Assembly (NCBI GenBank): GCA_943330915.2
Contig: CALQJO020000031.1
Location: 1-33,508, forward strand
DNA: 33,508 nt
Origin: Rhodoferax sp. OV413
Lineage (GTDB): Bacteria; Pseudomonadota; Gammaproteobacteria; Pseudomonadales; Pseudohongiellaceae
Direction: 5' to 3'
Shown: positions 8,042 to 16,146 of the stretch, one piece after another
How positions within the stretch are numbered: position 1 is the stretch's first letter
How the letters are laid out: every line of letters starts with the position of its first letter
Program-made: the position numbers and the translations under genes
The notes under the pieces: generated by a model
What the model saw: only the letters and a program-made list of their open reading frames with translations
Database searches by the model: none
Told to the model about the DNA's origin: nothing

Positions 8042-9208
8042 ATGAAACTGATCATCAAACTGATTGCCGGAATTACGCTGGGTATTGTGCTGGGGCTGTT
8101 TGCGCCGGAGTGGATAACCCGCATTCTGATCACCGTCAAAGCCTTGTTTGCGGAACTGTTGTTTTTTACGGTGCCGCTGCTGATTCTGTTTTTTATCACC
8201 AGTGGTATTGCGGCGTTGCCGCAGAAGTCCGGGCAGTTGCTGGGGCGTTCGCTGGGGTTGGCGTATGTGTCAACCTTGTTGGCGGGATTCATGACATTGA
8301 TGGTTGCATCGGTGGTTGTGCCGGCATTGACCAGTCCGTCTGCGGCGCTGGATGCGGGGCAGGCGCTGACCTTGACGCCGTATGTGTCGGTGATTGTGCC
8401 GCCGGTGTTTAATGTGATGACGGCGCTGCTGATGGCCTTTGTGTTTGGCCTGGGGATTGCCGCGACCGGCGCGCAGTCTTTGCAGCAGTTATCCGATCAG
8501 GGCCGCGACCTGATTCAGTGGTTGCTGGTCAAAGCGATTATCCCCATGTTGCCGGTTTACATTGCCGGTGTGTTTGCGGAGATGGCGGCGGCCGGCACAG
8601 TGTTTGTTACCTTGCGCAGTTTTGCGATTGTGCTGGGCATGGCGGTGGTGTTGCATTGGGTGTGGATTACGCTGCTGTTTGTGCTGGCCGGCCTGCGCAT
8701 CGGGCGCTCGCCGCTGGCGCTGCTGCGTAACATGATGCCGGCCTACTTTACTGCGCTGGGCACCATGTCGAGCGCCGCGACCATTCCGGTGTCTTTGCAG
8801 TGCAGCAAAAATAACGGTGTCAGTGAGGATATTGCCAACTTTACCGTGCCACTGTTTGCCACTGTGCATCTGTCCGGATCGACCATCACCATTGTCAGTT
8901 GTGCGGTGGCGGTCATCAGTATGCAGTCGAATATGGAGATGCCGCCGCTCTCGGTGATGGTGCCGTTTATTCTGACCTTGGGCGTCGTGATGCTGGCCGC
9001 GCCGGGTGTGCCGGGTGGTGCGGTGATGTCAGCGGTGGGTTTGCTGGGCAGTATGCTGGGGTTTGGTGAAAGTGCACTGGCGCTGATGATTGCCTTGTAT
9101 CTGGCGCAGGACAGTTTTGGCACCGCCTGCAATGTCACCTGTGACGGCGCGCTGGCGCTGATGCTGGATGAGCAAGTGCAGCGTGGCAGCGCGGCACCGG
9201 CTGCTTAA
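8042..9208 (+). CDS. Dicarboxylate/amino acid:cation symporter (DAACS family)
   Basis: This 388-aa, highly hydrophobic inner-membrane protein resembles the DAACS family, which takes up acidic amino acids or C4-dicarboxylates with Na+ or H+. Family hallmarks are the serine-rich reentrant loop GTMSSAATIPVSLQC (about residues 240-254), the following NGVSEDIANFTVPLFATVHLSGST segment, and the late GVPGGAVMSAVGLL and FGTACNVTCDGALAL segments. In the best-known members the transport motif reads NMDGT. Here the equivalent stretch has HLSGST and a late NVTCDG, so the substrate may differ. Start ATG 8042 follows a modest AAGG site at 8 nt and opens directly into the first membrane helix. An upstream extension to 7973 encodes charged sequence and is not favoured. 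The length is slightly short for the family. Confidence 0.82.
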   Translation: MKLIIKLIAGITLGIVLGLFAPEWITRILITVKALFAELLFFTVPLLILFFITSGIAALPQKSGQLLGRSLGLAYVSTLLAGFMTLMVASVVVPALTSPSAALDAGQALTLTPYVSVIVPPVFNVMTALLMAFVFGLGIAATGAQSLQQLSDQGRDLIQWLLVKAIIPMLPVYIAGVFAEMAAAGTVFVTLRSFAIVLGMAVVLHWVWITLLFVLAGLRIGRSPLALLRNMMPAYFTALGTMSSAATIPVSLQCSKNNGVSEDIANFTVPLFATVHLSGSTITIVSCAVAVISMQSNMEMPPLSVMVPFILTLGVVMLAAPGVPGGAVMSAVGLLGSMLGFGESALALMIALYLAQDSFGTACNVTCDGALALMLDEQVQRGSAAPAA

Positions 9209-9311
9209 AAGGCTTCTGCACCCTGGACTGATCATGAGTGCGGGTGCGGCCATCCGGCCTATTGGGTAAACTGGCGTGGCCTCTGCGCAACTGGATTGTT
9301 CAAACCAAATT

Positions 9312-9317
9312 TATAAT
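9312..9317 (+). promoter_or_regulatory. Possible -10 element of the UPF0114 gene
   Basis: A perfect TATAAT lies 17 bp ahead of the ATG at 9335, in a locally A/T-rich stretch. No good -35 hexamer stands 16-18 bp upstream, so the assignment is tentative. The short leader would still leave room for the GGGAA site. Confidence 0.35.
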
Positions 9318-9334
9318 CTGACCGGGAATTTATT

Positions 9335-9820
9335 ATGGAACGTGTTATAGAAACCCTGATGCTGCGCTCGCGCTGGTTGCTGGCGCCGGTCTATCTGGGG
9401 CTCAGCCTTGCTTTGATTGCGTTGATGATCAAATTTTTTCAGGAAGTGCTGTACTTGTTTGCCAACATCCTCAGCTCAAGCGAAGCGGAGGTGATTCTGA
9501 TTGTGCTCGCCTTGATTGACATTGCACTGGTCGGCGGCCTGCTGGTCATGGTGATGATGAGCGGTTACGAGAATTTTGTATCCGAGCTCGATACGCAGGG
9601 GGGTGAAAAGCTCAGCTGGCTGGGCAAGATGGATGCTTCCTCGCTGAAAATGAAGGTTGCCGCGAGTATTGTTGCGATCTCGTCGATTCACCTGTTAAAG
9701 GTGTTCATGAATATGCAGAACACTAACCCGGACATGTTGTTCTGGTATGTGATTGTTCACCTCACCTTTGTGGTTTCTGCGTTTGCGATGGGTGCGCTGG
9801 ATCGTATCTCACGACAGTGA
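9335..9820 (+). CDS. yqhA: UPF0114 / TIGR00645 membrane protein (YqhA-like)
   Basis: This 161-aa protein has the features of the UPF0114 (YqhA) family. It opens with [20 protein letters not shown], has a long first membrane helix (about residues 15-35) and a second (about 52-75) ending in [11 protein letters not shown], then a cytoplasmic stretch with [23 protein letters not shown] and two more helices. The family is a conserved inner-membrane protein of unknown function, and the length is normal. The ATG follows GGGAA at about 7 nt. It stands alone between the DAACS symporter and a convergent secreted-protein gene. Confidence 0.88.
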   Translation: MERVIETLMLRSRWLLAPVYLGLSLALIALMIKFFQEVLYLFANILSSSEAEVILIVLALIDIALVGGLLVMVMMSGYENFVSELDTQGGEKLSWLGKMDASSLKMKVAASIVAISSIHLLKVFMNMQNTNPDMLFWYVIVHLTFVVSAFAMGALDRISRQ

Positions 9821-9852
9821 GTTAATGCGCCAATGAATTAATGCGCCGACCC

Positions 9853-9878
9853 CCACTGTGAGCCGGCGCGCGCAGTGG
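9853..9878. terminator. Weak hairpin between the convergent UPF0114 and secreted-protein genes
   Basis: Arms CCACTGTG (9853-9860) and CGCAGTGG (9871-9878) pair over 8 bp with one G-T wobble around a 10-nt loop. The hairpin lies between two convergent stops, where a bidirectional terminator would be expected. There is no T-run on either strand, so termination is only a possibility. Confidence 0.3.
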
Positions 9879-9883
9879 CTTGG

Positions 9884-10933
9884 TTAAAAGCTGTAGGTCG
9901 GTGCGTACGGCACACCATCGGCCTCAGCCCGTCGAGCGCCCGCCAGTATGCCGGGCATGGCGTAGTTGCCTTCGTGACAGGCATATTCGTAAATGGGCTC
10001 ATCAGTTTTGTTCATGGGCATAATGCCGCTCCACGGCTGGCTGTAGTTTTCCGCATCGGTGACGGTGAATTCATACTGAATCACGTCGTCACTGATACGG
10101 GTGAAACGTTCCACCACGTGCATCTTGCTGGATGCGTAAAAACGGTGGGTCAGCGAGGATCGAAAACTTTGCTGCGGGTGAAAATGGGTGGTCTCCACCA
10201 CTAGGGTGTCGCCCTCGTAGTAACCAATTGAGTCGCCCATCCAGTCGTAGGTGGGTGGCTCCCTGAATGACTTTCCCAGCCTGACAATACGCGCGTCGTG
10301 ATTCATCTCCGCCAGCAGCACCACGTAGTCTTTATTCTGGATGATCTGCGTATTGTTGTTATAGGAGACGGGCAGTTTGGGCGGGCCTGCCGTTGAACCA
10401 AAGCCGACCAGGCAACGCTCACCCATCGGGCGGACTTCCGGGCCGTCGTAGCCCTCGCGGATCGCCATGGTGGTCTGGTGATTGAGGCGTCCGGTGTCGT
10501 TGTAAGGCAATTTTCCATCGGGCGGATCGATGAGGATGGCGCTGCGAATCTCGCCGTTAACACGAATCAGACGCTCACCCGGATCCATCCAGAAGTTGTT
10601 GTAACCACCCACATTCACACCTTCGCGTGGCGGCGCCCGGCTGGGATCGCTGGGCGCGCTGGCGGCCTCGTTGCGGGCCTGGACGGCGGATTCAAATTGC
10701 AGGGCTTCTTCTTCGGTGAGCACCGGTTTGCCGTTAAAACGCTCGGGGCGTTCAAGCGTGGTTTGAGTGGCAATTGACCAGATGCCTTGCAGGTCCGGGA
10801 CTCCCCATTCGGTGCGTGCCGGCTGGTATGCATTCTGCGCGCTGACCGGCGCCCCTGTCAGCCCCCAGATCAATCCGCCGAGGGCGGTCATTGTTGTCAA
10901 TGTCAGGCTTAGAACAAGGCGATGAATCTGCAT
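9884..10933 (-). CDS. Exported protein of unknown function (PDLQGIW-type family)
   Basis: This 349-aa protein has a clear Sec signal peptide (residues 1-33, cleavage after VSA). The mature part opens with WGVPDLQGIWSIATQTTLERP, a pattern I know from a family of unnamed secreted proteins that is common in environmental proteobacteria and acidobacteria. The rest is rich in aromatic and beta-type segments (GGYNNFWMDPGERLIRVNGE; YEGDTLVVETTHFH) and looks like one soluble periplasmic domain. I see no catalytic motif that would justify a function. The start has AGGAGC 7 nt upstream. The gene is convergent with the UPF0114 gene and downstream of the HNH gene on the same strand. Confidence 0.75.
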   Translation of the reverse strand: MQIHRLVLSLTLTTMTALGGLIWGLTGAPVSAQNAYQPARTEWGVPDLQGIWSIATQTTLERPERFNGKPVLTEEEALQFESAVQARNEAASAPSDPSRAPPREGVNVGGYNNFWMDPGERLIRVNGEIRSAILIDPPDGKLPYNDTGRLNHQTTMAIREGYDGPEVRPMGERCLVGFGSTAGPPKLPVSYNNNTQIIQNKDYVVLLAEMNHDARIVRLGKSFREPPTYDWMGDSIGYYEGDTLVVETTHFHPQQSFRSSLTHRFYASSKMHVVERFTRISDDVIQYEFTVTDAENYSQPWSGIMPMNKTDEPIYEYACHEGNYAMPGILAGARRAEADGVPYAPTYSF

Positions 10934-10984
10934 ACGGTTGCTCCTGTCATTATTATTGTTGAGTCTTGTTGTTTTGTATTTTGC

Positions 10985-11040
10985 TGCTGTTACTGCAATG
11001 TGTTTACTTCACTGCTGTAACTGCAATGTGTTTACTTCGT
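10985..11040. repeat. 28-bp tandem duplication at the 3' end of the HNH gene
   Basis: Two adjacent 28-bp copies (10985-11012 and 11013-11040) match at 25 of 28 positions and share the core ACTGCAATGTGTTTACTTC. The right-hand copy contains the stop codon and last codons of the HNH gene. The left-hand copy lies in the leader region of the secreted-protein gene. Confidence 0.85.
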
Positions 11041-11361
11041 GGCCTTTTGTTTGGCGGACCAGGCAAAGTGCCTGGCCAGTTCTGTATCTTGCCGCAGTTG
11101 TTCGATGGAGTTGAATTGTCGCGCCAATGTCATTTCATCATATAGCGCGTGAATGCCTTTGTGGCAGGTGCGGCAGATAAAAATACCTTCATTCAACTGC
11201 TCGCGGCTGTAATTCTTTTGAAAATAGCTGCGCCGGTGTACTTTACGCGGTATCAGGTGATGAAAGGTCAGTGCCAGTTCCCGATAACACAGGCAGCAGA
11301 TATCCGGGCGCTTATGCCGGGAATTTGCTGATGCACTATCGGAAAACAGGTCTGCGCTCAT
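11032..11361 (-). CDS. Small HNH-domain protein
   Basis: This 109-aa protein has the layout of small zinc-containing HNH nucleases. A Cys pair (C22/C25 in ICCLC) is followed by the HH motif at H34-H35 (LTFHHLIPRK), then Asn57, the second pair C63/C66 (FICRTCHKGIH) and H71. Proteins of this size are often annotated as HNH endonucleases related to YajD or to restriction enzymes, but many have no proven substrate. The ribosome site is weak (AAAG about 7 nt upstream). The gene is divergent from the GNAT gene, with only 37 bp between them if the longer GNAT start is used. An imperfect dyad, TCACGT (11363-11368) and ACGTCA (11373-11378), lies in that gap. Confidence 0.78.
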   Translation of the reverse strand: MSADLFSDSASANSRHKRPDICCLCYRELALTFHHLIPRKVHRRSYFQKNYSREQLNEGIFICRTCHKGIHALYDEMTLARQFNSIEQLRQDTELARHFAWSAKQKATK

Positions 11362-11398
11362 ATCACGTCTTTACGTCAGAACTCCGTGTCGGGTTTAC

Positions 11399-12133
11399 AT
11401 GAACAACACATCAGACAGCACCCCAAACATAACCCCAAACATAACCCCAAACATAACCCCAAACATAACCCCAAACATAACCCCAAACATAACCCCAAAC
11501 ATAACCCCAAACAGCACCCCAATCCCATCGGCGGTTGATGACTGCGCACAGGTCGTCCAGGAGCATTGGCAGCGGCGCGCCGCCAGTTTAGCGGAGCCTG
11601 TCACAGAGAAAGGCCACACCGTGTCAGAGGTGTTTGAATTCCGTGAAATTGTTTACGGCAGCGATGAGTACAAAACCACACTGGCGCTGCGGCATCAGAT
11701 TCTGCGCGAGCCTTTGGGGCTGAATCTGTGGCATGAAAACCTCAGCGTGGAAATAGACCAACGGCACTTTACTCTGTGGCAGCGAGCGGGTTCACTGATC
11801 GGGAGTGATAACAACTCAGCGCAGCTGTTGGCCTGTGTTGTCATCGTGCCTAAAGGTCAGGGCTGGGTAAAGCTGCGGCAAATGGCCGTCAACAGCCGCT
11901 TCCAGCGGCGCGGCCTTGGGCAGCGCCTGATCGCAGCGGTGGAAGAGATTCTGTTTAACGAGGGTGTTAAACAGATTGAATTAAGCGCCCGAGCGTCGGC
12001 CGTTGCCTTTTATGAAGCCAGTCACTATGCCTGCGAGGGGCCAGCCTATGTTGAGGTAGGCTTGCCGCACCAACGCATGACAAAAATGTTGAAACCCACG
12101 GTTAATCCAACCAATAACAGGGAACAAGAATGA
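11399..12133 (+). CDS. GNAT-family acetyltransferase with a repeat-bearing N-terminal extension
   Basis: The C-terminal part is a GNAT N-acetyltransferase. The acetyl-CoA binding motif reads LRQMAVNSRFQRRGLGQRLI (about residues 160-179), followed by IELSARASAVAFYEASHYACEG. The substrate is unknown. From ATG 11399 the protein is 244 aa and starts with a low-complexity tail of PNIT units encoded by a 12-bp minisatellite. No convincing ribosome site precedes this ATG. An in-frame GTG at 11621 (codon 75), with AAAGG about 7 nt upstream, would start just before the folded domain (VSEVFEFREIVYG). The true start is therefore open: either a variable-length N-tail is made, or the repeat lies in the leader. 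The stop overlaps the alpha/beta hydrolase start by 4 nt (ATGA), so the two genes form a unit. Confidence 0.8.
   Translation: MNNTSDSTPNITPNITPNITPNITPNITPNITPNITPNSTPIPSAVDDCAQVVQEHWQRRAASLAEPVTEKGHTVSEVFEFREIVYGSDEYKTTLALRHQILREPLGLNLWHENLSVEIDQRHFTLWQRAGSLIGSDNNSAQLLACVVIVPKGQGWVKLRQMAVNSRFQRRGLGQRLIAAVEEILFNEGVKQIELSARASAVAFYEASHYACEGPAYVEVGLPHQRMTKMLKPTVNPTNNREQE
11413..11520. repeat. 12-bp minisatellite (seven perfect units plus flanking variants)
   Basis: Seven perfect copies of AAACATAACCCC run from 11425 to 11508. They are flanked by the variants AGACAGCACCCC (11413-11424) and AAACAGCACCCC (11509-11520). The unit length is a multiple of three, so copy-number change keeps the GNAT frame and only alters the number of PNIT blocks. 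The minus strand carries nine GGGG tracts spaced 8 nt apart, a possible G-quadruplex-forming array. Confidence 0.95.
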
Positions 12134-13080
12134 ATATTTTGAAACGATGTCGAACACTGGCCGTCGCCGCATTAATGACCACGCTCTCTGCCACGGCAGC
12201 GCAGGCTGATGTCTGGGACAGCGCCACTCACGGTTATGCAGAGAACAATGGCGTGCGCATTCATTACGCCACGGTGGGTGAAGGGCCGCTGATGGTAATG
12301 ATTCACGGCTTTCCGGATTTCTGGTACAGCTGGAGTCATCAGATGGAAGGATTGCAGGATCAGTACCAGGTGGTGGCCATTGATCAGCGGGGTTACAACC
12401 TCAGCGACAGTCCTGCCGGTGATGAAAACTACGATATGAGCCTGTTGACCGCAGATGTTGCTGCTGTCATCCGCTCGTTTGGTCAGGAAAGTGCCGTGGT
12501 GGTTGGCCATGATTGGGGCGGCATGGTGGCGTGGAATTTTGCGTTTGCTTACCCGCAAATGGTCGACAAGCTGGTTGTTATGAATCTGCCGCATCCCCAT
12601 GCCATGATCCGGGAACTCACCATCAACGAAGAGCAGCGGGCCAACAGTGCTTATGCGCGGGCGTTTCAGGCTGGCAGTCCGTCAGATCCGACCATCATGT
12701 TTGGCATGCCGATGACACCACAGACGCTGTCGGGCTGGGTGCGTGACCCTGCAGCCCGTGCGCGCTACGTGGAAGCGTTTGCGCAGTCAGACTTTGATGC
12801 CATGATTGCCTACTACAAACGTAATTTCCCGACGCTGCCGGCATTCTCGGCAACAGCGCCAGCGTTATCGGCGGATGTTCCGCAGCTGGACGTGCCCTTG
12901 CTGGTCATCCATGGCCTGGATGATACCGCGCTGCATTCCGACGGACTCAATAACACCTGGGATTGGAATAACGCCGATACCACCATTGTGGCGGTGCCCG
13001 GCGCAGGGCACTTTGTGCAGCATGACGCCAAAGAAATGGTGACCGATACCCTGCGCTGGTGGCTGGGTGCGCGTCGCTGA
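12130..13080 (+). CDS. Exported alpha/beta hydrolase (epoxide hydrolase / haloalkane dehalogenase type)
   Basis: This 316-aa protein has a signal peptide (residues 1-26, cleavage after AQA) and a complete alpha/beta-hydrolase fold. The oxyanion motif HGFPDFWYSW is at 59-68, the nucleophile is D128 in VVGHDWGGMV, the acid is D264 or D265 in HGLDDTAL, and the base is H294 in GAGHFVQHD. An Asp nucleophile in G-H-D-W-G together with HGFP points to soluble epoxide hydrolases and haloalkane dehalogenases rather than esterases. The substrate is unknown. The start overlaps the GNAT stop (ATGA) and has AGGGAA upstream. Its stop TGA abuts the stop of the convergent cryptochrome gene with no base between them. 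Confidence 0.88.
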   Translation: MNILKRCRTLAVAALMTTLSATAAQADVWDSATHGYAENNGVRIHYATVGEGPLMVMIHGFPDFWYSWSHQMEGLQDQYQVVAIDQRGYNLSDSPAGDENYDMSLLTADVAAVIRSFGQESAVVVGHDWGGMVAWNFAFAYPQMVDKLVVMNLPHPHAMIRELTINEEQRANSAYARAFQAGSPSDPTIMFGMPMTPQTLSGWVRDPAARARYVEAFAQSDFDAMIAYYKRNFPTLPAFSATAPALSADVPQLDVPLLVIHGLDDTALHSDGLNNTWDWNNADTTIVAVPGAGHFVQHDAKEMVTDTLRWWLGARR

Positions 13081-14403
13081 TCAGGCGATTGGCCAGTCGG
13101 CGGCATCCACCGAATCGAGCACAGAATCGGTGATGCCTGGCGCCCATTTGGCCGTGTAGGTTCCGTCAGCATCATACAGGGCAGTCTGTTTATCGAGATC
13201 AAAGTGCCGGCCGCCCCTGGGGTCAACACCCACGCCGGCAATGTACTGCCAGTTGCCCCAATTGACCGCCACATCATAGTCGGTCAGCTGGTGTTCAAAC
13301 CAGGCAGCGCCGTAACGCCAATCCATGCCCAGCTCGTTAACAAAACAACTGGCGGCAATTTGCCGGCCACGATTGGACAGGTAGCCGGTTTGTTTGAGTT
13401 GCCGCATACATGCGTTTACCAGTGGGAAGGGGGTCGTGCCATGGCACCACTTCTGGTAACGCTCAGGGTGTACACAGGTCAGCGGTGCGCGCCCGCTAAT
13501 GCCTTTAAAGCGGAACAGTTGGGTGCCAAGCTCCAGCGCCAGCCACTGGAAGTATTCCCGCCACAGCAGCTCCGCAGTGATCCACCCGGTAGACTCCGTG
13601 CTGCCGTGCTCTTTGATGTAGTCATCCACGGCGATTTTGGCGCGTCTTACCGACAGGCAGCCGCGATTTAACCACGGCGAGAGTTTTGTGGAGTGATGCC
13701 AGCCGTCGAGTTCATTGCGCCGTTCTTTGTACTGCGCGGGCCAGGCGCTGCCAAAATACTCCTGCAGGTGTCTCTGGCCAGCCGTCTCGCCGCCACCAAA
13801 TAAACCTGCATCGTTGGCGGCTGCCGGTGCCCATTCAGGCAAGCGTGCAGGCCACGCTGGCACGGGCGCCGCGACGGGTGAAGCAGGCAAGCGGGTGGGT
13901 GCTGACAGTGGCAAGGGCAGCGGATGGGATTGCGCCTTTTGCCTGAAATACGTCCACGATTTGCGGGTCTGTGCCAGCGTGACGGGCAGATCCTTCAATT
14001 CAAACAGCGTGAAGGTATCCACTTCTTCAATGCTGAGGTCAGGTAATCGTTTGGCAAGATTGCTGAGAATGGCCTGCTCATCGACTCCAAACTGACGGCT
14101 GCACACAAGGCGAGTAATGCGGTGTTTAACAATCAGGGCAGCTAACTGCTGTTCCGGATAACCAAACTCGATCAGCACATGCTGACCCAGATTTTTCATC
14201 TGCCGATTCAGGTTGTCGAGACTTTGTTGTACAAACTGCCAGCGATGTGGGCCCATGGAGCTGACATGGTAGCGATGTGCAGAAAACCAGCGCGGGTCAA
14301 CACAATACACACACAGCAGCCGGTTGCTCCAGGCTGCGCGGACCAGGGCTGGATTGTCATCCAGCCGCAGGTCGTGGGTCATCCAGTACAAGGTATTTAT
14401 CAC
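13081..14403 (-). CDS. DASH-type cryptochrome (photolyase family)
   Basis: This 440-aa flavoprotein belongs to the cryptochrome/photolyase family. Residues 1-130 are the N-terminal Rossmann part (LYWMTHDLRLDDNPAL). A Pro/Ala-rich linker (about 160-200) leads to the FAD-binding helical domain, with TKLSPWLNRGCLS at 239-251, LLWREYFQW at 279-287, and the hallmark RQIAASCFVNELGMDWRYGAAWFE at 347-370, which is typical of the DASH group. DASH proteins bind FAD and a folate antenna, and several repair pyrimidine dimers in single-stranded DNA. The start is GTG 14403 with GGAAGG about 10 nt upstream; the next ATG (14382) would cut into the first strand. It follows the SSS symporter on the same strand, with a 17-bp dyad between them. 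Confidence 0.93.
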   Translation of the reverse strand: MINTLYWMTHDLRLDDNPALVRAAWSNRLLCVYCVDPRWFSAHRYHVSSMGPHRWQFVQQSLDNLNRQMKNLGQHVLIEFGYPEQQLAALIVKHRITRLVCSRQFGVDEQAILSNLAKRLPDLSIEEVDTFTLFELKDLPVTLAQTRKSWTYFRQKAQSHPLPLPLSAPTRLPASPVAAPVPAWPARLPEWAPAAANDAGLFGGGETAGQRHLQEYFGSAWPAQYKERRNELDGWHHSTKLSPWLNRGCLSVRRAKIAVDDYIKEHGSTESTGWITAELLWREYFQWLALELGTQLFRFKGISGRAPLTCVHPERYQKWCHGTTPFPLVNACMRQLKQTGYLSNRGRQIAASCFVNELGMDWRYGAAWFEHQLTDYDVAVNWGNWQYIAGVGVDPRGGRHFDLDKQTALYDADGTYTAKWAPGITDSVLDSVDAADWPIA

Positions 14404-14427
14404 GGTGTTGCAGCCTTCCTAATGTAA

Positions 14428-14444
14428 GCACTGATGATCAGTGC
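14428..14444. promoter_or_regulatory. Perfect 17-bp dyad ahead of the cryptochrome gene (candidate operator)
   Basis: Arms GCACTGAT (14428-14435) and ATCAGTGC (14437-14444) are perfect inverted copies around a single G. A 1-nt centre cannot form a hairpin, so this is a protein-site dyad rather than a terminator. It lies 24 bp ahead of the GTG start. A second small palindrome, CACCGGTG, lies at 14452-14459. A light- or stress-responsive regulator is a guess. Confidence 0.45.
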
Positions 14445-14463
14445 AGTTGCACACCGGTGCCAA

Positions 14464-15906
14464 TCAAGCCGGACGTGGCTCAGCAATCCCCCGGTGATTG
14501 GCGCTGTTTGGATTGGGCGACAGGTAAGATCCCACAATCATACCAATCAGGCTGAATCCGAGGCCCACAAACTGAGGCTCATAGGCAAGTTCCGGGATGG
14601 TAAATTCGACCAGTAACCAACTGCCCAGTCCCAGCCCGATAGAGAGCGTTGCCCCCAGGTTGCTGGCTTTGCGCCAGAACAGCCCGGCAGTCAGGGGCAC
14701 AAACACCCCGGCGAGGGTAATGCGATAAGCGTTGACCACCATATCATGGATGCTGCCATCCGACAGAATAGCGTTAATCACCACCATCACCGTGAACACG
14801 AACACGGTGTAGCGGGTATAGGTCAGCAGTTGCTGGTCGGTCATGCCGGGAATAATGTTTTTAAGCACGTTTTCAGTGAAGGTCACCGACGGCGCCAGCA
14901 AGGTGCCGGACGCAGTACTCATAATCACTGACAGCAGGGCGCCAAAAAACACCACTTGTAACCAGAACGGCATGTGTACGGCAACAAAGGTCGGCAGTAC
15001 CAGCTGTGTATCGTTTTCCATCAGTGTGGCGGTCATTTCCGGATCAATCATGCTGGCGCTGTAAGCGAGCAACAGCGGCACAAACGCAAAGAAGAAATAA
15101 GCGATACCGCCGGCAGTGGTGGCCCATACCGCAATAGTCTCTGTTCTTGAGGTATTCACACGCTGGAACACATCCTGCTGGGGAATAGAGCCCAGTGCGA
15201 TGGTAAAGAACGCCGCCATCCACGCCAGAATATCCAACAGGTTCATGCTCGGCATCCAGTCAAATTTACCTTCAGCAGCCGCCCGTTCCAGCACCAGTGG
15301 CAGGCCACCGGCCATGTCGGTTGCTGCGTTGGTTACCAGCAGCAGACCAATCACAATCACAATCATCTGTACAAAGGTGGTGACCGCAACCGACCACATG
15401 CCACCCAGCAAGGTGTAAGTCAACACCACGGCGGCACCCACAATCATGCCCATGGTCATGGACACTGCACCGTCAGACAAAACATTAAATACCAGTCCCA
15501 GCGCCGTCACTTGTGCCGAGACCCAGCCCAGGTAGGACAACATAATGCAGATGGACAACACCATTTCAATGCGTTTGTTGTAGCGGATGTGGAAAAAGTC
15601 ACCCAAGGTCATCAGCTTGAGCCGATACAGAGGCAGTGCAAAAATCAGTCCGAACAAGACGAGGCATGCAGCGGCCCCCAGCGGGTCTGAAATCAGGCCA
15701 CGAAATCCTTCTTCCAGAAAGGTGGCTGAAATGCCCAGTACAGTCTCTGCACCAAACCAGGTCGCAAACACCATGGCCATAACCATGTACATGGGCAGGC
15801 TGCGGCCGGCGGTTATAAAATCGCTGGCCGAATGCACGCGGCGGGCAGCAAGAACACCAATACCAATTGAGATCACAAGGTAAGCAACGACCAGTGTTAG
15901 CAACAT
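14464..15906 (-). CDS. Sodium:solute symporter (SSS family)
   Basis: This 480-aa inner-membrane protein shows SSS-family features. The N-terminal helices end in RRVHSASDFITAGRSLPM, followed by the MAMVFATWFGAETVLGISATFLEEGF segment and the conserved GLISDPLGAAACLVLFGLIFA, with later TLLGGMWSVAVTTFVQM and STASGTLLAPSVTF. The family couples Na+ entry to uptake of amino acids, sugars, vitamins, choline or acetate; the substrate here cannot be told from sequence. ATG 15906 has GGAA about 7 nt upstream and is preferred to the TTG two codons earlier. The cryptochrome gene follows on the same strand after 60 bp, and the mrp terminator hairpin lies upstream. Confidence 0.9.
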   Translation of the reverse strand: MLLTLVVAYLVISIGIGVLAARRVHSASDFITAGRSLPMYMVMAMVFATWFGAETVLGISATFLEEGFRGLISDPLGAAACLVLFGLIFALPLYRLKLMTLGDFFHIRYNKRIEMVLSICIMLSYLGWVSAQVTALGLVFNVLSDGAVSMTMGMIVGAAVVLTYTLLGGMWSVAVTTFVQMIVIVIGLLLVTNAATDMAGGLPLVLERAAAEGKFDWMPSMNLLDILAWMAAFFTIALGSIPQQDVFQRVNTSRTETIAVWATTAGGIAYFFFAFVPLLLAYSASMIDPEMTATLMENDTQLVLPTFVAVHMPFWLQVVFFGALLSVIMSTASGTLLAPSVTFTENVLKNIIPGMTDQQLLTYTRYTVFVFTVMVVINAILSDGSIHDMVVNAYRITLAGVFVPLTAGLFWRKASNLGATLSIGLGLGSWLLVEFTIPELAYEPQFVGLGFSLIGMIVGSYLSPNPNSANHRGIAEPRPA

Positions 15907-16077
15907 AAACAATTCCGGTATTCATCAGATTGGAAAAAAGGCAGTGAACCCTCAGAGTTGCGCGGCGGCAGATGCTGTTCAGCGGTGTGAACGAACTTCA
16001 TTCTGATGTGGGGTCACGGCTGGATCATATATAAAAACTGCAGACAAAAAAAAGCATTTTCTGCCGCCCACACCGAC

Positions 16078-16118
16078 AAAAGCCCCGCCTGTGTGTCAGT
16101 CACACGGGCAGGGCTTTT
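16078..16118. terminator. Strong hairpin ending the mrp operon (bidirectional in form)
   Basis: Arms 16078-16095 and 16101-16118 pair over 18 bp, with two G-T wobbles, around the 5-nt loop TCAGT. The arm ends are AAAA on the left and TTTT on the right, so each strand has a GC-rich stem closing into a U-run. It stands about 30 bp after the stop of the last mrp gene and shields the SSS symporter gene from read-through. Confidence 0.85.
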
Positions 16119-16146
16119 CACATACTGCGAATGTCGAGCAGTGATC

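Noticed and set aside
11413-11520. Regular repeats as a possible CRISPR array
   Set aside because: The 12-bp units are directly adjacent with no unique spacers. It is a minisatellite, and no CRISPR array lies in this window; it would be expected beyond the left edge.
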